Below are positions 46,373 through 55,984 of a stretch of DNA of 64,000 bases, piece after piece. Under the pieces are notes generated by a model that had not been told where the DNA came from, made no database searches, and worked only from the letters and a program-made list of their open reading frames with translations. Both the position numbers and the translations under genes were made by a program. This stretch comes from Pseudomonas cremoricolorata (GTDB lineage Bacteria; Pseudomonadota; Gammaproteobacteria; Pseudomonadales; Pseudomonadaceae). The stretch lies in assembly GCF_000759535.1 (NCBI RefSeq), contig NZ_CP009455.1:1860001-1924000 (forward strand). Direction: 5' to 3'. The number at the start of each line of letters is the position of its first letter. Position 1 is the stretch's first letter.

Positions 46373-47752
46373 TCAGGCGTTGACCGTTAGCCCGCGGCGC
46401 AGCAGCAGGCTGTCGAATGCCCACAACAGCAGCATCGACACCCCCACCAGCGGGAACGCCACGCCCAGCACCAGCATCACCCCGATCGCGGTTTTCCAGC
46501 GCGGCAGGTCGTGACGCAGGGGCGGCACGCCCAGGCCTCGGGCCGGGCGGCGCATCCACCACATCACCAGACCACTGACCGAACCGAGCAGGATCATCAG
46601 GCAGATGAGCAGCACGATGATCTGGTTCAGTGGCCCGAACATCTTGCCCTCGTGCAGCTTGACGCCAAGCTCGGTGGCGCGGGCCACCGGGCTGTAGTCG
46701 TGCCAGCGCACATCGGCCAGCACCTGGCCGGTGTACTGGTCGACATGCAAGGTGGCGTCGTTGCGTGGGTCGTCGGCGAATACCGAAACGGTGAACACGC
46801 CCTCGGCGGTGGTCGGCAGGGTGATGCTGTAGCCCGGCTCGATATGCCTGGCAGTGGCGATGTCCTCGACCTGTTGCAGACTCACCTGGGGCGCAGCTGG
46901 AGCGCTGGAATGCGCCCCGTGTCCGGCATGCTCGGCATGGGCGCCGGAGGCTGGCATGGGGGTGTTTTCCAGCGCCCAGGGCACGGTCTGGCGGTGCGCG
47001 CTATTCAGCTCGCCGGCCTGGCGATCGGACTGCGGCACATCGGTCCACATCGCTGCTGGAAAGCGGTTCCACAGCTCGGCGTACTGCTTGCCCCACAGGC
47101 CGGTCCAGGTCATGCCGCTGAGCAGCATCACCAGCAGCAGACCCGCGCCCCAGAACCCGCTGACCGCATGCAGGTCGCGCCACAGCACGCGGCCCCTGGC
47201 ATTCAAGCGCGGCCACAGCACGCCACTGCGCCGCCCACGCGGCCACCACAGGTACAGCCCGGACACCACCAGCACGATGCCCCAGCCGGCGGCCAGTTCG
47301 ATCAGGCGATCACCGAGGGTGCCGATCATCAGTTCGCTGTGCAGGGCACGGGCGATGGCTTGCAGGTTGCGCTTGCCGTCCTGGGCGCCGAGCAGCTTGG
47401 CGCTGTAGGGATCGACGAACACATTCAGCTCGCGGCCGCCGTCATGCACCACGAACTGCGCGCTGCGGGTAGCGGCCGCAGGCGGCAGGTACTGGCCGAT
47501 GTGGCCCTCGGGGTAGGCCTGCTGCACCTGGCCCAGCAGGTGATCGGCGCTGTGCCGGTGCTCGCCGGCCTCGACCAGCATCAGGTCACGGTACAGCAGC
47601 GGGTCGAGCTGCGGTTTGAACAGGTAGATGATGCCGGTCAGCGCCAGCAGGATCATGAACGGTGCAACGAACAGCCCGGCGTAGAAATGCCAGCGCCAGG
47701 CCAGGGAATAGAACGAGGTACGGGGTGCACGCACGATAACCTCCCGACTCAT
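46373..47752 (-). CDS. PepSY-associated TM-helix protein
   Basis: 459 aa. N-terminal helix in W-H-F-Y-A-G-L-F-V-A-P-F-M-I-L-L-A-L-T-G, a PepSY-like periplasmic region, and three more helices (G-W-G-I-V-L-V-V-S-G-L-Y-L-W-W-P, L-L-L-V-M-L-L-S-G-M-T-W, I-I-V-L-L-I-C-L-M-I-L-L-G-S-V-S-G). A His-rich loop (A-H-A-E-H-A-G-H-G-A-H) could bind metal. Homologues sit beside siderophore and metal receptors and may be reductases. The OprC neighbour suggests copper handling. The start MSREVIVRAP was chosen over 31 upstream codons. Confidence 0.88.
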   Translation of the reverse strand: MSREVIVRAPRTSFYSLAWRWHFYAGLFVAPFMILLALTGIIYLFKPQLDPLLYRDLMLVEAGEHRHSADHLLGQVQQAYPEGHIGQYLPPAAATRSAQFVVHDGGRELNVFVDPYSAKLLGAQDGKRNLQAIARALHSELMIGTLGDRLIELAAGWGIVLVVSGLYLWWPRGRRSGVLWPRLNARGRVLWRDLHAVSGFWGAGLLLVMLLSGMTWTGLWGKQYAELWNRFPAAMWTDVPQSDRQAGELNSAHRQTVPWALENTPMPASGAHAEHAGHGAHSSAPAAPQVSLQQVEDIATARHIEPGYSITLPTTAEGVFTVSVFADDPRNDATLHVDQYTGQVLADVRWHDYSPVARATELGVKLHEGKMFGPLNQIIVLLICLMILLGSVSGLVMWWMRRPARGLGVPPLRHDLPRWKTAIGVMLVLGVAFPLVGVSMLLLWAFDSLLLRRGLTVNA

Positions 47753-47765
47753 CAGGTCAGGTAAA

Positions 47766-47788
47766 GGGGCGCAGCTCGTGCTGCGCCC
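47766..47788 (-). terminator. Hairpin between the copper receptor and PepSY genes
   Basis: GC-rich 8-bp stem GGGCGCAG (47767-47774) and CTGCGCCC (47781-47788), 6-nt loop. In minus-strand sense it is followed by TTTACC only, so it is a weak attenuator or an mRNA-stabilising element. Confidence 0.45.
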
Positions 47789-47798
47789 ATTGTTGTTG

Positions 47799-49862
47799 TC
47801 AGAAGGTGAAGTCGACTTTGGTCCACAGGGTGCGGCCAGGCTCATTGACCGCCTGCGGGTCCTGCGCCGGATAGCCGAAGCCTGCGTTGCCGGCCAGGTT
47901 CAGGTGCTCGGCGTAGGCCTTGTCGAACAGGTTGTCGACACCGGCACTGAGCTTGAGGTTGGCGTTGACCTTGTAGGCGCCGTTGAGCGAGAACACGCCG
48001 AAACCTGCGCTTTTCTCGTAGTCCTTGCCCACCACGTTGCCCTGGTTGATGGCCACCCGGTTCTGCGCCGCCGCCAGCCGCCAGAGGCTGCCGACGCTCC
48101 AGGCGTCGCGGCTGTAGGTCAGGCCCAGGCGGCTTTCCAGCGGCGGCATCTGCGGCAGAGCCTTGCCGTCGCTGCTGTTCTTGCCCCAGGCGTAGGCCAG
48201 GGTGGCATCGGCCTTCCAGCGCTCGCTGAGCATGTAGGCCGCGCCCAGCTCACCGCCCATGATGCGCGCGTCGACGTTCTGCGCCTGGCTGGTCGGACCC
48301 ATCATGCCGCTGCGGTAGTCGAACAGAATGAAGTCGCGCACTTGGCCGACATAGCCCGAGGCCCAGGCCTCCAGGCGTTCGTCGCGGTACCGGATGCCGA
48401 CATCGAGCTGGGTGGTTTTCTCAGGCTTGATGCCGTCGAAGGCATTGACCGAACCGGCTGGCCCCTGCTTGGGCGAGAACAGCTCCCAGTAGTCGGGGAA
48501 GCGCTGGGCGTGGCCAAGGCCAATGTAGCTGGTGGCGTTCAGGGCCGTCAGGTCGTGTTCGTAGCGCACGAAACCGCTGGGCAGGGTGTCGGCGCGGGTG
48601 TCACCGCTGGTGGCGATGTTCTGGCGAAAATCCCGCGCCGAGGCACGGTCGAGTCGCGCACCGCTGACCACGCGATCATCGCCGGTGGCGTACCAGGTCA
48701 GCTCGCTGAACACGCCGTAGTTGTGGAAGTCGGCGTCCTTGGTCCAGGCCTTGCCGCGGTGCGCGTCGACCCCCATGCCGCCGCGCTTGCGGTGTTCGTT
48801 GGTCTGCGCGTCGAGGCCGCTGATCAGTTGCACATCGGCCCAGCGCCAGGTGGCCTTGAGCCGCGAGCCAAGCGTACGTCGGTCGACGTTGCTGACCATC
48901 GGCATGCCCATCATGCCGCTGCCCGAAGGCCGGCGCAGGCTGTAGTTGTCCATCACGTGGTCGGCGTAGTTGTAGTAGACCTGCGCCTCGAGCTTGTCGA
49001 GCACCTCACCGAGGTTGGATTTCTCGAAACGCAGGCCGAGGCTTTCGCGCTTGAACTGCGAACCGTCCATGCCGCGTCCGGCATAGCGGGCTTCACCGTC
49101 GCCCTTGCCGGCGGTCAGTTCCAGCAGGGTGTCGCTGTCGGGCGTCCAGCCCAGGGCGACATCGCCGTTCCATTTATCCCAGCGCGACGGTACGCGGTCG
49201 CCGTGGCCATCGTCGTAGTCGCCGGCGCGCGATTGGTTGCCGACGAAGCGGGCGTAGCCTTCGCGGTTGCCGGCGGCGGCGTCCAGTACCTTGTCGAAGC
49301 GCCCATTGGAGCCGGCCAGCAGGCTGGCATTGACTCGGCTACCGAGTTCGCCGAACCGTTCTGGCTCGCGCTCGAACAACACCGTGCCAGCCGAGCCGCC
49401 GGGACCCCAGACCACGCTCTGCGGGCCTTTGATCACGGTCAGGCGGTCGTAGGTTTCCGGGGAAATGTACGAGGTGGGCGCGTCCATCCGGTTCGGGCAG
49501 GCGCCGAGCATCACGCCGCCGTTGGTGAGGATGTTCAGCCGTGAGCCGAACATGCCGCGTAGCACCGGATCACCGTTGGTGCCACCGCTGCGAATAGCCG
49601 AGAAGCCGGGAATGGTCTTCAGGTAATCGGCGCCATCGCTGGCTGGCACCGGCTGGCGAGGGTCCTTGGGGTTGGTGGTGACGGTCAGCGGCGAGCTGGG
49701 CGCCACGGCGGTGATTACCGTGGGGCTCAGTTCGGGCTGCTCGGCCGCGTGCTGGCTATGGCTGAGGTCGGCCGCCAGGGCGACGGGGGCGATCAGCGAG
49801 CCACAGAGCAGGGCGATGCTGCCACGCAGGGAAAGTGCAGGTGCAAAGGTACAGCCGGACAT
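47799..49862 (-). CDS. oprC: TonB-dependent copper receptor (OprC/NosA type)
   Basis: 687 aa outer-membrane barrel. Signal residues 1-30 (V-A-L-A-A), TonB-box-like region, plug domain with P-G-F-S-A-I-R-S-G-G-T-N-G-D-P-V-L-R-G, and the copper-receptor signature G-G-V-M-L-G-A-C-P-N-R-M-D-A-P-T-S-Y-I, in which the Cys and Met ligate copper in P. aeruginosa OprC. Met-rich loops (M-M-G-M-P-M) support copper. The terminal residue is Phe (D-F-T-F), as barrels require. Cluster partners are DUF2946 and PCuAC genes. Confidence 0.94.
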   Translation of the reverse strand: MSGCTFAPALSLRGSIALLCGSLIAPVALAADLSHSQHAAEQPELSPTVITAVAPSSPLTVTTNPKDPRQPVPASDGADYLKTIPGFSAIRSGGTNGDPVLRGMFGSRLNILTNGGVMLGACPNRMDAPTSYISPETYDRLTVIKGPQSVVWGPGGSAGTVLFEREPERFGELGSRVNASLLAGSNGRFDKVLDAAAGNREGYARFVGNQSRAGDYDDGHGDRVPSRWDKWNGDVALGWTPDSDTLLELTAGKGDGEARYAGRGMDGSQFKRESLGLRFEKSNLGEVLDKLEAQVYYNYADHVMDNYSLRRPSGSGMMGMPMVSNVDRRTLGSRLKATWRWADVQLISGLDAQTNEHRKRGGMGVDAHRGKAWTKDADFHNYGVFSELTWYATGDDRVVSGARLDRASARDFRQNIATSGDTRADTLPSGFVRYEHDLTALNATSYIGLGHAQRFPDYWELFSPKQGPAGSVNAFDGIKPEKTTQLDVGIRYRDERLEAWASGYVGQVRDFILFDYRSGMMGPTSQAQNVDARIMGGELGAAYMLSERWKADATLAYAWGKNSSDGKALPQMPPLESRLGLTYSRDAWSVGSLWRLAAAQNRVAINQGNVVGKDYEKSAGFGVFSLNGAYKVNANLKLSAGVDNLFDKAYAEHLNLAGNAGFGYPAQDPQAVNEPGRTLWTKVDFTF

Positions 49863-49924
49863 AAGTATTCCAGTCGATCAGTCAGGGGTGAGCGCGAAGC
49901 GCGAGGCTCCGGGCAATGGTGAAA

Positions 49925-50353
49925 TCAGACGATCAGCGACTGGGGCGGGGCGCGGCTGCGGGCGCCGGGGAATACCGCCTGAGCGGCGTGGCCGGACTGC
50001 ACGGCCAGGGCTGCGGCAATGACCGGTGGCAGGTTGCCGAGGGTGAGCGGGCTGACGGTCTGCGGCAGTGCCGGGCAGTTGAACAGCAGGCTGCAATAGC
50101 CGCATTTTTCCCACAGCACATGCAACTGACCATCGTTCGCCGGGGCGTGCTGGCCGTGGCCGTGCTCGCTGGCCATGGGCATGTCCATGGGCATTGCCAT
50201 GTCCATGCCGGCGTGATGATTCATCGGCATCGACTGGGAAACCAGTGGGCCGATGAAGATCATCCACATGGCGAACAGGCTCAGCCAGCCGCCACCGACG
50301 CGCCTGCGAGCAGGGCGGGTGGTGCGCACGTGCCTGTGGCGCGAGAGGCTCAT
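49925..50353 (-). CDS. DUF2946 family protein (His/Met-rich)
   Basis: 142 aa. One N-terminal hydrophobic segment (GGWLSLFAMWMIFIGPLVSQ) is followed by a striking metal-binding stretch of Met, His and Asp (MPMNHHAGMDMAMPMDMPMA, H-G-H-G-Q-H). Then the C-G-Y-C motif and a second hydrophobic part follow, as in DUF2946 proteins. The composition and the place between oprC and PCuAC point to periplasmic copper binding. Function is inferred. Confidence 0.88.
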   Translation of the reverse strand: MSLSRHRHVRTTRPARRRVGGGWLSLFAMWMIFIGPLVSQSMPMNHHAGMDMAMPMDMPMASEHGHGQHAPANDGQLHVLWEKCGYCSLLFNCPALPQTVSPLTLGNLPPVIAAALAVQSGHAAQAVFPGARSRAPPQSLIV

Positions 50354-50372
50354 GGAGCGGGCGTTTCAGCGA

Positions 50373-50855
50373 TCAGTGGGCGTGGCTGTGATCCTGCTGT
50401 TCAGCGGGCGCCTGCTGCTGCACGGCGACCTGTACGGTGACATCGCCTGCACGCTGGAAATGCAGGGTCAGCGGGAAGCGCTGGCCAGCGACCAGCAGGC
50501 TGCGGTCCTGGGGTTGCAGGATCATCACGTGATAGGCACTGGGGGCGAAGGTCAGATCCTTGCCAGCGGGTACGACAATGCTGTCGACCTGCTGCATCTT
50601 CATCGCACCTTCGCTGCCTTGCACATGCTCGTGCAACTGCGCATCGGTACTCAGCGGGGTGTCCACCGAGAGCAGCCGGTCGTCCTGCTGGCCGTTGTTG
50701 TGCACGACGAAATAGGCCGCGACGTTCGGCGCGTTGGGCGGCAGGGCCAGCGACCAGGGGTGGGCGATGTGCAGGTCACCAACACTGTATTCATGGGCAC
50801 TGGCGAATGCGCCGGGCAGCAGCAGGGCGGCCACGACGAGGGCTTGCTTGAGCAT
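50373..50855 (-). CDS. Periplasmic copper chaperone PCuAC
   Basis: 160 aa. Signal residues 1-20 (F-A-S-A). The conserved copper site H-x(n)-M-x(n)-H-x-M is present: H-V-Q-G-S-E-G-A-M-K-M and Y-H-V-M-I-L. The C-terminal tail is Gln/His-rich (D-H-S-H-A-H). PCuAC proteins deliver Cu(I) to cytochrome oxidase or other cuproenzymes. It lies between two DUF2946 genes, 19 bp from the next. Confidence 0.95.
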   Translation of the reverse strand: MLKQALVVAALLLPGAFASAHEYSVGDLHIAHPWSLALPPNAPNVAAYFVVHNNGQQDDRLLSVDTPLSTDAQLHEHVQGSEGAMKMQQVDSIVVPAGKDLTFAPSAYHVMILQPQDRSLLVAGQRFPLTLHFQRAGDVTVQVAVQQQAPAEQQDHSHAH

Positions 50856-50902
50856 GATGAAGCTCCGATCGATTGAGGTTCAGGCGGGCAGCGCTGGATG
50901 AC

Positions 50903-51289
50903 TCAAGCGAGGGGAGAGGCGCGGGGATTGATGCCAGGCCATTGCTGGCGCGGTGTGGGTCGGTAGGTGGGATGCTCGTCGAGCGCACCGATGACCCGTT
51001 GTGGCGGTGTGCGCAACTGCGGCGCCTGGCCGCCGAGTGCCAGCAGCGGCGCGGCGCCCGAGCAGCACCAGCAGTGCTGCATGTTGGAGTGGTCGTCCTG
51101 CGATTGGCCTAGATCGATCTTGGCCAGCCCTTGCACTTCCACCAGTGCCTTGCCGCCGCTGGTACAGAACGCGCCCCACAGCAACTGCTCGGCCGCGCCT
51201 TTCGGTGCGGCAGCGGAGAGCGGCATGGCCAACAGGTTGAACAGCACTGCGAGGCAGGCGATCCAGGCGATGTGGCGACATGGGGGCAT
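50903..51289 (-). CDS. DUF2946 family protein (second copy)
   Basis: 128 aa. N-terminal hydrophobic signal/anchor (I-A-W-I-A-C-L-A-V-L-F-N-L-L-A-M-P-L-S), then H-C-W-C-C-S-G-A, a Cys-rich motif typical of DUF2946, and a C-terminal Pro/Arg tail. It is the first gene of the copper cluster and only loosely similar to the copy at 49925. The start codon follows TCTCTC rather than a strong ribosome site. Confidence 0.85.
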   Translation of the reverse strand: MPPCRHIAWIACLAVLFNLLAMPLSAAAPKGAAEQLLWGAFCTSGGKALVEVQGLAKIDLGQSQDDHSNMQHCWCCSGAAPLLALGGQAPQLRTPPQRVIGALDEHPTYRPTPRQQWPGINPRASPLA

Positions 51290-51339
51290 GGAGAGATCCG
51301 GTCAGGAATCAGGTGTGCATTGTACGGCGCAGTATAGGG

Positions 51340-51361
51340 AAAAATATCACCGTGCGGTGAT
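51340..51361 (-). terminator. Terminator of the SPFH/NfeD operon
   Basis: The palindrome ATCACCGTGCGGTGAT (51346-51361) followed in minus sense by ATTTTT (51345-51340) makes a terminator. A second hairpin TGTGCCGC/GCGGCACA (51361-51382) lies just before it. Both are 23-66 bp beyond the SPFH stop and just ahead of the copper cluster. Confidence 0.7.
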
Positions 51362-51405
51362 GTGCCGCAGTTGCGCGGCACATGCCCGTTGACTGCGATG
51401 GCGCG

Positions 51406-52257
51406 TCAGGCTTTGCGCCCGAGCAGGCCGCGTACGGTTTCCTGCAGGTCGGCAGGCAGCACCACGATCTTGGCGTTGTCGCTGGCGGCCAGGGTTTCCA
51501 TGGCGCCGATGTAGCGCTCGCCCAGCAGGTACATGGCCGGCGTGGTTTCGCTGCCGATCGCCTCGCGTACCAGGGTGATCGAGCGGGCCGAGGCTTCGGC
51601 CAGGTTGATCTGCGCCTCGGCGTCCAGTCGCGCCGACTGCATGCGTGCCTCGGCCTCGAGAATCGCCGCCTGCTTGGCACCCTCGGCGCGGGTCACTTCG
51701 GCTTTACGCTCACGCTCGGCCGCAGCCTGACGCTCCATGGCGATCTGCATGTTCGGCGATGGCTTTATGTCCTGGATCTCGACCGAGCGGACGGTAACGC
51801 CCCAGTCTTCGGTCTGCTCGGACATCGCCTCGCGCAGGCGCGCCTTGATCTGCTCGCGGCTCGACAGTGCCTCGTCGAGGTCCATGGCACCGATGATGGC
51901 GCGCAGCGAGGTCATGGTCAGGCTGGTGACGGCGAAGGAGAAGTTCTGCACGCCGTAGGACGCTTTCTGCGGGTCGACGACCTTGGCGAAGCACAGTGCG
52001 TTGGCGACGATGACGGCGTTGTCGCGGGTGATGATCTCCTGCTGCTGGACATCGAGGATGATGTCCTTGGTCGGCAGGCGATAGGCGACCACGTCCATGT
52101 AGGGGATGAGGATGTTCAGGCCGGGCTTGAGGGTGCTGTGGTAGCGCCCCAGGCGCTCGACGATCCACTCCTCGCCCTGGGGCACGATGCGCACCCCCTT
52201 GAATACGGTGATCAGAACGAACAGGGCAAGGGTGATGGCGACGATCAGGCTGGTCAT
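51406..52257 (-). CDS. qmcA: SPFH-domain (stomatin-like) membrane protein
   Basis: 283 aa. N-terminal helix (L-I-V-A-I-T-L-A-L-F-V-L-I-T-V-F), SPFH/Band 7 domain (about 22-180, containing V-P-Q-G-E-E-W-I-V-E-R-L-G-R-Y and the G-V-x-V-R-S-V-E-I-Q-D-I motif), and an Ala/Glu/Arg-rich coiled coil (about 180-240). Belongs to the YbbK/QmcA (slipin) group, which forms membrane rafts or cages around FtsH or NfeD. It follows its NfeD partner by 25 bp. Confidence 0.94.
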   Translation of the reverse strand: MTSLIVAITLALFVLITVFKGVRIVPQGEEWIVERLGRYHSTLKPGLNILIPYMDVVAYRLPTKDIILDVQQQEIITRDNAVIVANALCFAKVVDPQKASYGVQNFSFAVTSLTMTSLRAIIGAMDLDEALSSREQIKARLREAMSEQTEDWGVTVRSVEIQDIKPSPNMQIAMERQAAAERERKAEVTRAEGAKQAAILEAEARMQSARLDAEAQINLAEASARSITLVREAIGSETTPAMYLLGERYIGAMETLAASDNAKIVVLPADLQETVRGLLGRKA

Positions 52258-52282
52258 GGTGCAGCGTCCTTTGGTTGCGGAT

Positions 52283-52720
52283 TCAGGCCCGGGTGATGCG
52301 GGCGGTGTTGCCTTCTATGGCGGTCAGGCGCACGCGCTCGCCCGCAGCGATGTCGGTGTCGGCGACACAGACCCATTCTTCGTTGCCGAGGACCGGCTTC
52401 TGGAAGCGCACGCGGCCTTTCTGGAATTCGGAAACGTTTGCGGTGAGCAGCCCGACCTCGCCGATGACACTGTCGGCGGTCCAGCGCGTGTCGGCCTTCT
52501 TGCGCCGAAACAGCTTGAACCACAGCAGGGTGGTGACCGACGAGAACAGCACCCAGAGCAGCACCTGGGTGGCCAGGTTGAGGCTGGGTGCGACGAGGGC
52601 GATGAGCGCGACCAGCACGGCGCCGATGCCGAACCAGATGATGAAGAAGGTCGGCAGGATCAGTTCGAGCAGGATCAGCGCGACGCCGAATACCAGCCAG
52701 GTCCACCATTGCATGTCCAT
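52283..52720 (-). CDS. NfeD family membrane protein
   Basis: 145 aa. Two to three N-terminal helices (W-T-W-L-V-F-G-V-A-L-I-L-L-E-L, F-F-I-I-W-F-G-I-G-A-V-L-V-A-L-I-A-L-V), then an OB-fold domain (about 85-145, G-E-V-G-L-L-T-A-N-V-S-E-F-Q-K-G-R-V-R-F) of the short YbbJ type without a protease part. NfeD-slipin pairs are widely conserved; they may act together in membrane quality control. Confidence 0.93.
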   Translation of the reverse strand: MDMQWWTWLVFGVALILLELILPTFFIIWFGIGAVLVALIALVAPSLNLATQVLLWVLFSSVTTLLWFKLFRRKKADTRWTADSVIGEVGLLTANVSEFQKGRVRFQKPVLGNEEWVCVADTDIAAGERVRLTAIEGNTARITRA

Positions 52721-52834
52721 ATGGAAGGTCTTCCGAAAAGAGAACGCGCAGCTTACGGCAGATCAGCGGCTGACGGCCACGGTTGTAATTCCGTAAAGCG
52801 TGCAGGAAACCTGTTCAGAGGCTGTAGGACCATG

Positions 52835-53560
52835 CTACGGCTGCAGCCCCAATGCTGTCAGAAGCTGCTCCACCTGGAAAAACGCGCGGTCCACGCTCGG
52901 CAGTGTGGGGCGTTTGAGCACCAGCACGGGGATACCCCGTTCCCGCGCCACCTGCAATTTCGGCTCGGTGGCCGCACTGCCGCTGTTCTTGCTCACCAGC
53001 ACGTCGATCTGGCGCCGCTGGAACAGGGTGCGCTCGTCTTCCAGCGTGAATGGCCCGCGCGCACCGATCACCTCGCAGCGCTCGTTGCCAGGGCAGGCGT
53101 CGAGCGCGCGCAGGGTCCAGAACTGCTCGGGCGGGATTTCTGCCAGATGCTGCAACGGCTCGCGGCCCAGGGTGAACAGTGGCCGGCGAAAGCTGCGCAA
53201 TGCGCCGACCAGTCCAGGCCAGTCGTCGACCTCGCGCCAGTCGTCACCGCACTGCGCCTGCCAGGCCGGTCGCCGCAGCGCCCAGCAGGGGATACCCGCA
53301 GCGCTCGCAGCGATCACCGCGTTGCGGCTGATTTGCGCAGCATACGGGTGGGTGGCGTCGATCAGCAGGTCGATGCCCGCTTCACCCAAATAGTGCGCCA
53401 GACCGTCGGCGCCGCCGTAGCCGCCGACCCGCACCTGGCAGGACAGGTCGGTCGGCACCCGGCCAATGCCTGCCAGGCTGTAGATGTGCGCGGGGCCGAG
53501 CCGGCGCGCGATGGCCAAGGCTTCGGTGACGCCGCCCAGCAGCAGGATGCGCCGACTCAT
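52835..53560 (-). CDS. cobK: Precorrin-6A reductase
   Basis: 241 aa. NADPH-dependent reduction of precorrin-6A to 6B. Signatures are [10 protein letters not shown] at the N-terminus, [14 protein letters not shown] and [14 protein letters not shown]. It begins in the cbiD stop (ATGA at 53557) and is the last gene of the minus-strand cobL-cbiD-cobK transcript. Confidence 0.95.
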   Translation of the reverse strand: MSRRILLLGGVTEALAIARRLGPAHIYSLAGIGRVPTDLSCQVRVGGYGGADGLAHYLGEAGIDLLIDATHPYAAQISRNAVIAASAAGIPCWALRRPAWQAQCGDDWREVDDWPGLVGALRSFRRPLFTLGREPLQHLAEIPPEQFWTLRALDACPGNERCEVIGARGPFTLEDERTLFQRRQIDVLVSKNSGSAATEPKLQVARERGIPVLVLKRPTLPSVDRAFFQVEQLLTALGLQP

Positions 53561-54651
53561 GCCACCCCCGCCGTGCCGACGATGCCGCCCTGGCGGTCGA
53601 TGGCGAACACCTCCACCTGCACCTGCGCCGGCACCACGCTGCGGGCGAAGGCAAGGGCATGGGCGCACACGGCATCGCCCAGACGCACGCCCTCGGCATG
53701 GGCCAGGGCCAGCGCCTGCTGGCTGGTGTTGGCGGCGATGATCGCCTGTTGCAGCGCGGCGTCGGCGCCCAGGTCGGCGGCCCAGGCGGCCAGTTGCGGC
53801 AGGTCGATGCTGGAGTGTCGGCTGTGCAGGTCCATGTGCCCGGCGGCCAGCTTGCTGATCTTGCCGAAGCCGCCGCACAGGCTCAGCCGCGCCATGGGCA
53901 CGCGGCGCAGGTGCTTGAGCACGGCGCCGACGAAGTCGCCCATTTCGATCAGGGCGATGTCTGGCATGGCATACACCCGGCGCATGCAGTCTTCGCTGGC
54001 ATTGCCGGTGCAGGCGGCGATGTGGGTGTAGCCATTGCTCTGAGCGACATCGATGCCTTGCTGGATGGACGCGATATAGGCGGCGCAGGAAAACGGCCGG
54101 ACGATGCCGCTGGTGCCGAGGATCGACAGCCCGCCGAGGATGCCCAGCCTTGGATTCATGGTCTTGAGGGCCAGTTGCGCGCCGTCGCGTACATTCACCG
54201 TGACCTCGAAGCCGCCGCTGAAGCCGTGCTCGCCGGCCAGCTGCTGCAGGTGCTCGCTGATCATCCGCCGCGGCACCGGGTTGATCGCCGGCTCGCCCAC
54301 CGCCAGCACCAGGCCGGGGCGGGTGACCGTGCCGACGCCAATGCCTGCGACGAAGCGCACGCCGGGGGTGTCGAGCAGGCGTACCTGGCTGTAGAGCAGG
54401 GCGCCGTGGGTGACGTCCGGATCGTCGCCGGCATCCTTCAGTGTGCCCGCTTCGGCGCCCAGCTCGGTGGTGCGACAGAACTCCAGGCGCATCTGCACCA
54501 CCTTGCCTTTGGGCAGGGTGATGTGCACGGCATCGGCGCTGCGCCCGGTCAGCAGCAGGCGCGCGGCGGCCAGGCTGGTGGCGGTGGCGCAACTGCCGGT
54601 GGTCAGGCCACTGCGCAGCGGCGCGGGCTGTTCGCGGGTTTCTTCACGCAT
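53557..54651 (-). CDS. cbiD: Cobalt-precorrin-5B C1-methyltransferase
   Basis: 364 aa. CbiD adds the C1 methyl group in the anaerobic pathway. Motifs are [13 protein letters not shown] near residue 14, [30 protein letters not shown] and [12 protein letters not shown]. The start MREETREQ lies 8 bp inside cobL. It takes the place of the aerobic CobF, which is absent here. Confidence 0.95.
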   Translation of the reverse strand: MREETREQPAPLRSGLTTGSCATATSLAAARLLLTGRSADAVHITLPKGKVVQMRLEFCRTTELGAEAGTLKDAGDDPDVTHGALLYSQVRLLDTPGVRFVAGIGVGTVTRPGLVLAVGEPAINPVPRRMISEHLQQLAGEHGFSGGFEVTVNVRDGAQLALKTMNPRLGILGGLSILGTSGIVRPFSCAAYIASIQQGIDVAQSNGYTHIAACTGNASEDCMRRVYAMPDIALIEMGDFVGAVLKHLRRVPMARLSLCGGFGKISKLAAGHMDLHSRHSSIDLPQLAAWAADLGADAALQQAIIAANTSQQALALAHAEGVRLGDAVCAHALAFARSVVPAQVQVEVFAIDRQGGIVGTAGVA

Positions 54652-55855
54652 CGAGGGGCTTGACCGCCTCCAGCAGGGTGATGGGCAGGGCTTGGCGCCA
54701 GGTGTCGAAGCTGCCCAGCGGCTGCGCCTGGGCAATATGGATACGGGTCAGCTCGCCGCCGTGCTGCTGACGGAAGTGCGCCAGGGCCAGCTCGCTTTGC
54801 AGGGTGACGGCGTTGGCCACCAGGCGTCCACCGGGGCGCAGTGCCGCCCAGCAGGTGTCCAGTACCCCGTCGCGGGTGACGCCGCCGCCAATGAACACCG
54901 CATCGGGGCGTTCCAGGCCGTGCAGCGCCTCGGGTGCGCGGCCGCGGACCAGTTGCAGGCCGGGCACGCCGAGGGCATCGCGGTTGAATTCGATGAACGC
55001 CTGGCGGCCATCATCGGCCTCGATGGCCAGCGCACGACAGCTACGGTGGGCGCGCATCCACTCGATGCCGATCGAGCCGCAGCCGGCGCCGACATCCCAC
55101 AGTAGCGCGCCGGGCTGCGGCGCCAGACGGGCCAGGGTGATGGCGCGCACGTCACGTTTGGTCAGTTGGCCATCGTGGCGGAAGGCGCTGTCGCTGAGCC
55201 CTGCCAAGGGCGACAGCGGTGTGGCATCGGGCCCTGCCAGGCAGTCGACGGCGATCAAATTGAGCGCTGCGACGCGGGCGTGCGGCCAGTCTTGGGCATA
55301 ACCGTGCAAGCAGCGCTCATCGCTGCCGCCCAGATGCTCGAAGACGTGCAACCGGCTCTGCCCGAAGCCGCGCTCGCACAGTCGCGCGGCGACCGCTGCG
55401 GGGGTGTCGCCATCGTTGCTCAGCAGCAGCAGGCGCACGCCGCTGTACAGCTCGGCGTTCAGCGCCGCCAGGGGCCGGGCCACCAGCGATAGCACGTTCA
55501 CTTCTTGCAGCGGCCAGCCCAGGCGCGCCGCCGCCAGGGCGCAGGAGGAGGGCATCGACAGCACGCGCAGCTCGTCTGCCGGCAGTTGCCGCGCCAGGCT
55601 GGCGCCGACGCCGTAGAACATGGGGTCGCCACTGGCCAGCACGCACACTGGCTGACCGCGCTGCGCCAGTACCGGCGCCAGGCTGAACGGGCTCGGCCAG
55701 TTGACCTGCGCCGCGCTGACGCAGCGTGGCAACAGCGCCAGTTGCCGTGGGCTGCCAAAAATCTGCCCGGCCGCCAGCAGCGCCCGCCGGGCCTGTTTGC
55801 CCAGGCCGCTGAAGCCGTCTTCGCCGATGCCCACTACCGTCAGCCAGGGTGTCAT
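54644..55855 (-). CDS. cobL: Precorrin-6Y C5,15-methyltransferase (decarboxylating), CbiE-CbiT fusion
   Basis: 403 aa. The CbiE-like tetrapyrrole methylase half (about 1-200) starts [12 protein letters not shown] and has [11 protein letters not shown]. The CbiT half (about 215-400) has [28 protein letters not shown] (SAM motif I) and F-I-G-G-G-V-T. Catalyses two methylations and a decarboxylation. Start chosen at MTPWLTVVG. It overlaps cbiD. Confidence 0.95.
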   Translation of the reverse strand: MTPWLTVVGIGEDGFSGLGKQARRALLAAGQIFGSPRQLALLPRCVSAAQVNWPSPFSLAPVLAQRGQPVCVLASGDPMFYGVGASLARQLPADELRVLSMPSSCALAAARLGWPLQEVNVLSLVARPLAALNAELYSGVRLLLLSNDGDTPAAVAARLCERGFGQSRLHVFEHLGGSDERCLHGYAQDWPHARVAALNLIAVDCLAGPDATPLSPLAGLSDSAFRHDGQLTKRDVRAITLARLAPQPGALLWDVGAGCGSIGIEWMRAHRSCRALAIEADDGRQAFIEFNRDALGVPGLQLVRGRAPEALHGLERPDAVFIGGGVTRDGVLDTCWAALRPGGRLVANAVTLQSELALAHFRQQHGGELTRIHIAQAQPLGSFDTWRQALPITLLEAVKPLDA

Positions 55856-55984
55856 GTGTTCCTCGAATGAATACCGGCCAGTGCGGGTAGCGCGGGCCTT
55901 CGACCACCGGCTTTTCATGCCGCCGGACAAAGCAGGCATAATACCGCGCCTTCCATCCCGAAGCGCTCCTTGACGATTACCGGA
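55856..55984. promoter_or_regulatory. Divergent cobL / cobG control region
   Basis: 129 bp. Plus-strand CATAAT (55938-55943) is a plausible -10 for cobG. No cobalamin-riboswitch B12-box sequence is recognisable, so control seems to be at the DNA level or absent. Confidence 0.4.

Noticed and set aside
55856..55984. Possible cobalamin riboswitch between cobL and cobG
   Set aside because: The B12-box core is not present on either strand and the gap is too short for a full riboswitch plus promoter.
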